From: an uncultured Leucothrix sp.
Lineage (GTDB): Bacteria > Pseudomonadota > Gammaproteobacteria > Thiotrichales > Thiotrichaceae
NCBI GenBank assembly: GCA_938004025.1
Contig: CALKXC010000151.1
Location: forward strand, 1-6,703
Reading direction: 5' to 3'
DNA: 6,703 nucleotides
The first letter of the stretch is position 1, and each line of letters starts with the position of its first letter. Positions 6,367 through 6,703 of this stretch are shown piece after piece. Both the position numbers and the translations under genes were made by a program. A model generated the notes under the pieces. The model worked only from the letters and a program-made list of their open reading frames with translations, did not search any database and had not been told where the DNA came from.

Positions 6367-6431
6367 GGATTAGTTGACTTTAGGAGGACTTTTTTTATTT
6401 ATCTGGATTTTTCGTGTAAAACACCTATCTA

Positions 6432-6448
6432 TGCTATAAAAGTATAAA
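6432..6448 (+). promoter_or_regulatory. Predicted promoter of the Fic gene (extended -10)
   Basis: TGCTATAAA (6432-6440) is an extended -10 element with no clear -35. A second TATAAA follows at 6443-6448. Either would start transcription about 10-25 bases before the Fic ATG, giving a very short leader. Its position 70-110 bases from the htpG promoter, on the opposite strand, means both genes share one regulatory spacer. Confidence 0.35.
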
Positions 6449-6469
6449 GTATCACGTTATGGTTTTTCT

Positions 6470-6703
6470 ATGTACAAAGCGTTAAGCAACAAAAAAACAG
6501 AGCTAGATCAGCATCGACCAATGCCGCCAGAGCTGGTCACAAACTTGGATGATTGGTTTCGCGTTGAGCTGACTTATACCTCAAATGCTATTGAGGGTAA
6601 TACACTGACACGTCAGGAAACCGCTTTGGTGGTGGAAAAGGGCTTAACAGTACGCGGGAAAAGCCTTAATGAACACTTAGAAGCCCGCAACCATGCGAAT
6701 GCT
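6470..6703 (+). CDS. Fic family protein with N-terminal inhibitory helix (3' end missing)
   Basis: The frame opens at an ATG (6470) and runs 78 codons to the window edge. Fic enzymes usually transfer AMP or another phosphate-linked group to protein side chains. The visible part is the N-terminal region. TYTSNAIEGNTLTRQE (35-50) contains the (S/T)xxxE(G/N) inhibitory motif as S38-N-A-I-E42-G43, whose glutamate blocks ATP gamma-phosphate positioning in class II enzymes. The following GKSLNEHLEARNH (63-75) is typical of the linker helix leading into the Fic core. The arrangement resembles human FICD (TVAIEGNTLT, then GKSL). The catalytic HPFxxGNGR motif would lie beyond the window, so activity cannot be judged. 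No Shine-Dalgarno is apparent, and an in-frame stop at 6437-6439 excludes a much longer N-terminus. The gene is divergent from htpG. Confidence 0.85.
   Translation, partial: MYKALSNKKTELDQHRPMPPELVTNLDDWFRVELTYTSNAIEGNTLTRQETALVVEKGLTVRGKSLNEHLEARNHANA

Noticed and set aside
6382..6388. Perfect AGGAGGA Shine-Dalgarno sequence on the plus strand between htpG and fic
   Set aside because: No ATG, GTG or TTG follows within about 15 bases. Only an ATT-started frame of 16 codons is possible, and the site lies far from the fic start. Probably chance.
6459..6472. Alternative ATG at 6459 for the Fic gene
   Set aside because: It is in a different frame from the conserved Fic sequence; the in-frame ATG at 6470 is the only normal start after the stop codon at 6437-6439.
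1..6703. A new defence system, mobile element or CRISPR locus
   Set aside because: Apart from the partial Fic gene every complete gene is a known housekeeping or signalling family. There are no long direct repeats, terminal inverted repeats, integrase or transposase fragments, or regularly spaced repeats.

Overview
The window reads as ordinary chromosomal DNA of an AT-leaning gammaproteobacterium. The best matches by eye are an RppH whose catalytic glutamates have the same numbering as in E. coli, an ErpA close to the enterobacterial protein, an HtpG, a HemJ-type rather than HemG/HemY-type protoporphyrinogen oxidase, and a bactofilin lying between argC and erpA. This mix suggests a marine Oceanospirillales-like bacterium (for example Marinomonas or a relative). 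That placement is inference from gene content and was not tested by a search. No insertion sequence, phage gene, tRNA, rRNA or CRISPR array is visible.

Left part (1-1954, all on the minus strand): in transcription order argC (arginine biosynthesis), a bactofilin cytoskeletal protein, and erpA (Fe-S cluster carrier, cut by the window edge). Gaps of about 117 and 80 bases separate them, and both gaps hold small inverted repeats. A sigma70-like promoter for argC lies in the divergent spacer shared with hemJ.

Middle part (2062-4262): hemJ (haem biosynthesis, plus strand) converges on rppH (mRNA 5' pyrophosphohydrolase, minus strand) with only 9 bases between stop codons. rppH almost certainly starts at a TTG codon. 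Divergent from rppH is a HAD-IB phosphatase. Next come a recognisable promoter, a leader hairpin and a stand-alone Hpt phosphotransfer protein of 108 residues. A strong bidirectional terminator closes the segment.

Right part (4389-6703): htpG (Hsp90) on the minus strand has a textbook sigma32 heat-shock promoter. Divergent from it is the first 78 codons of a Fic-family protein that carries the N-terminal self-inhibitory motif seen in class II Fic enzymes and in human FICD.

Most genes are housekeeping and do not form one pathway. I see no clear new multi-gene system. The items most worth a second look are the FICD-like Fic protein next to the Hsp90 gene, the orphan Hpt with its structured leader and 3' region, the bactofilin between argC and erpA, and several start-codon and hairpin details that automated annotation would probably miss.
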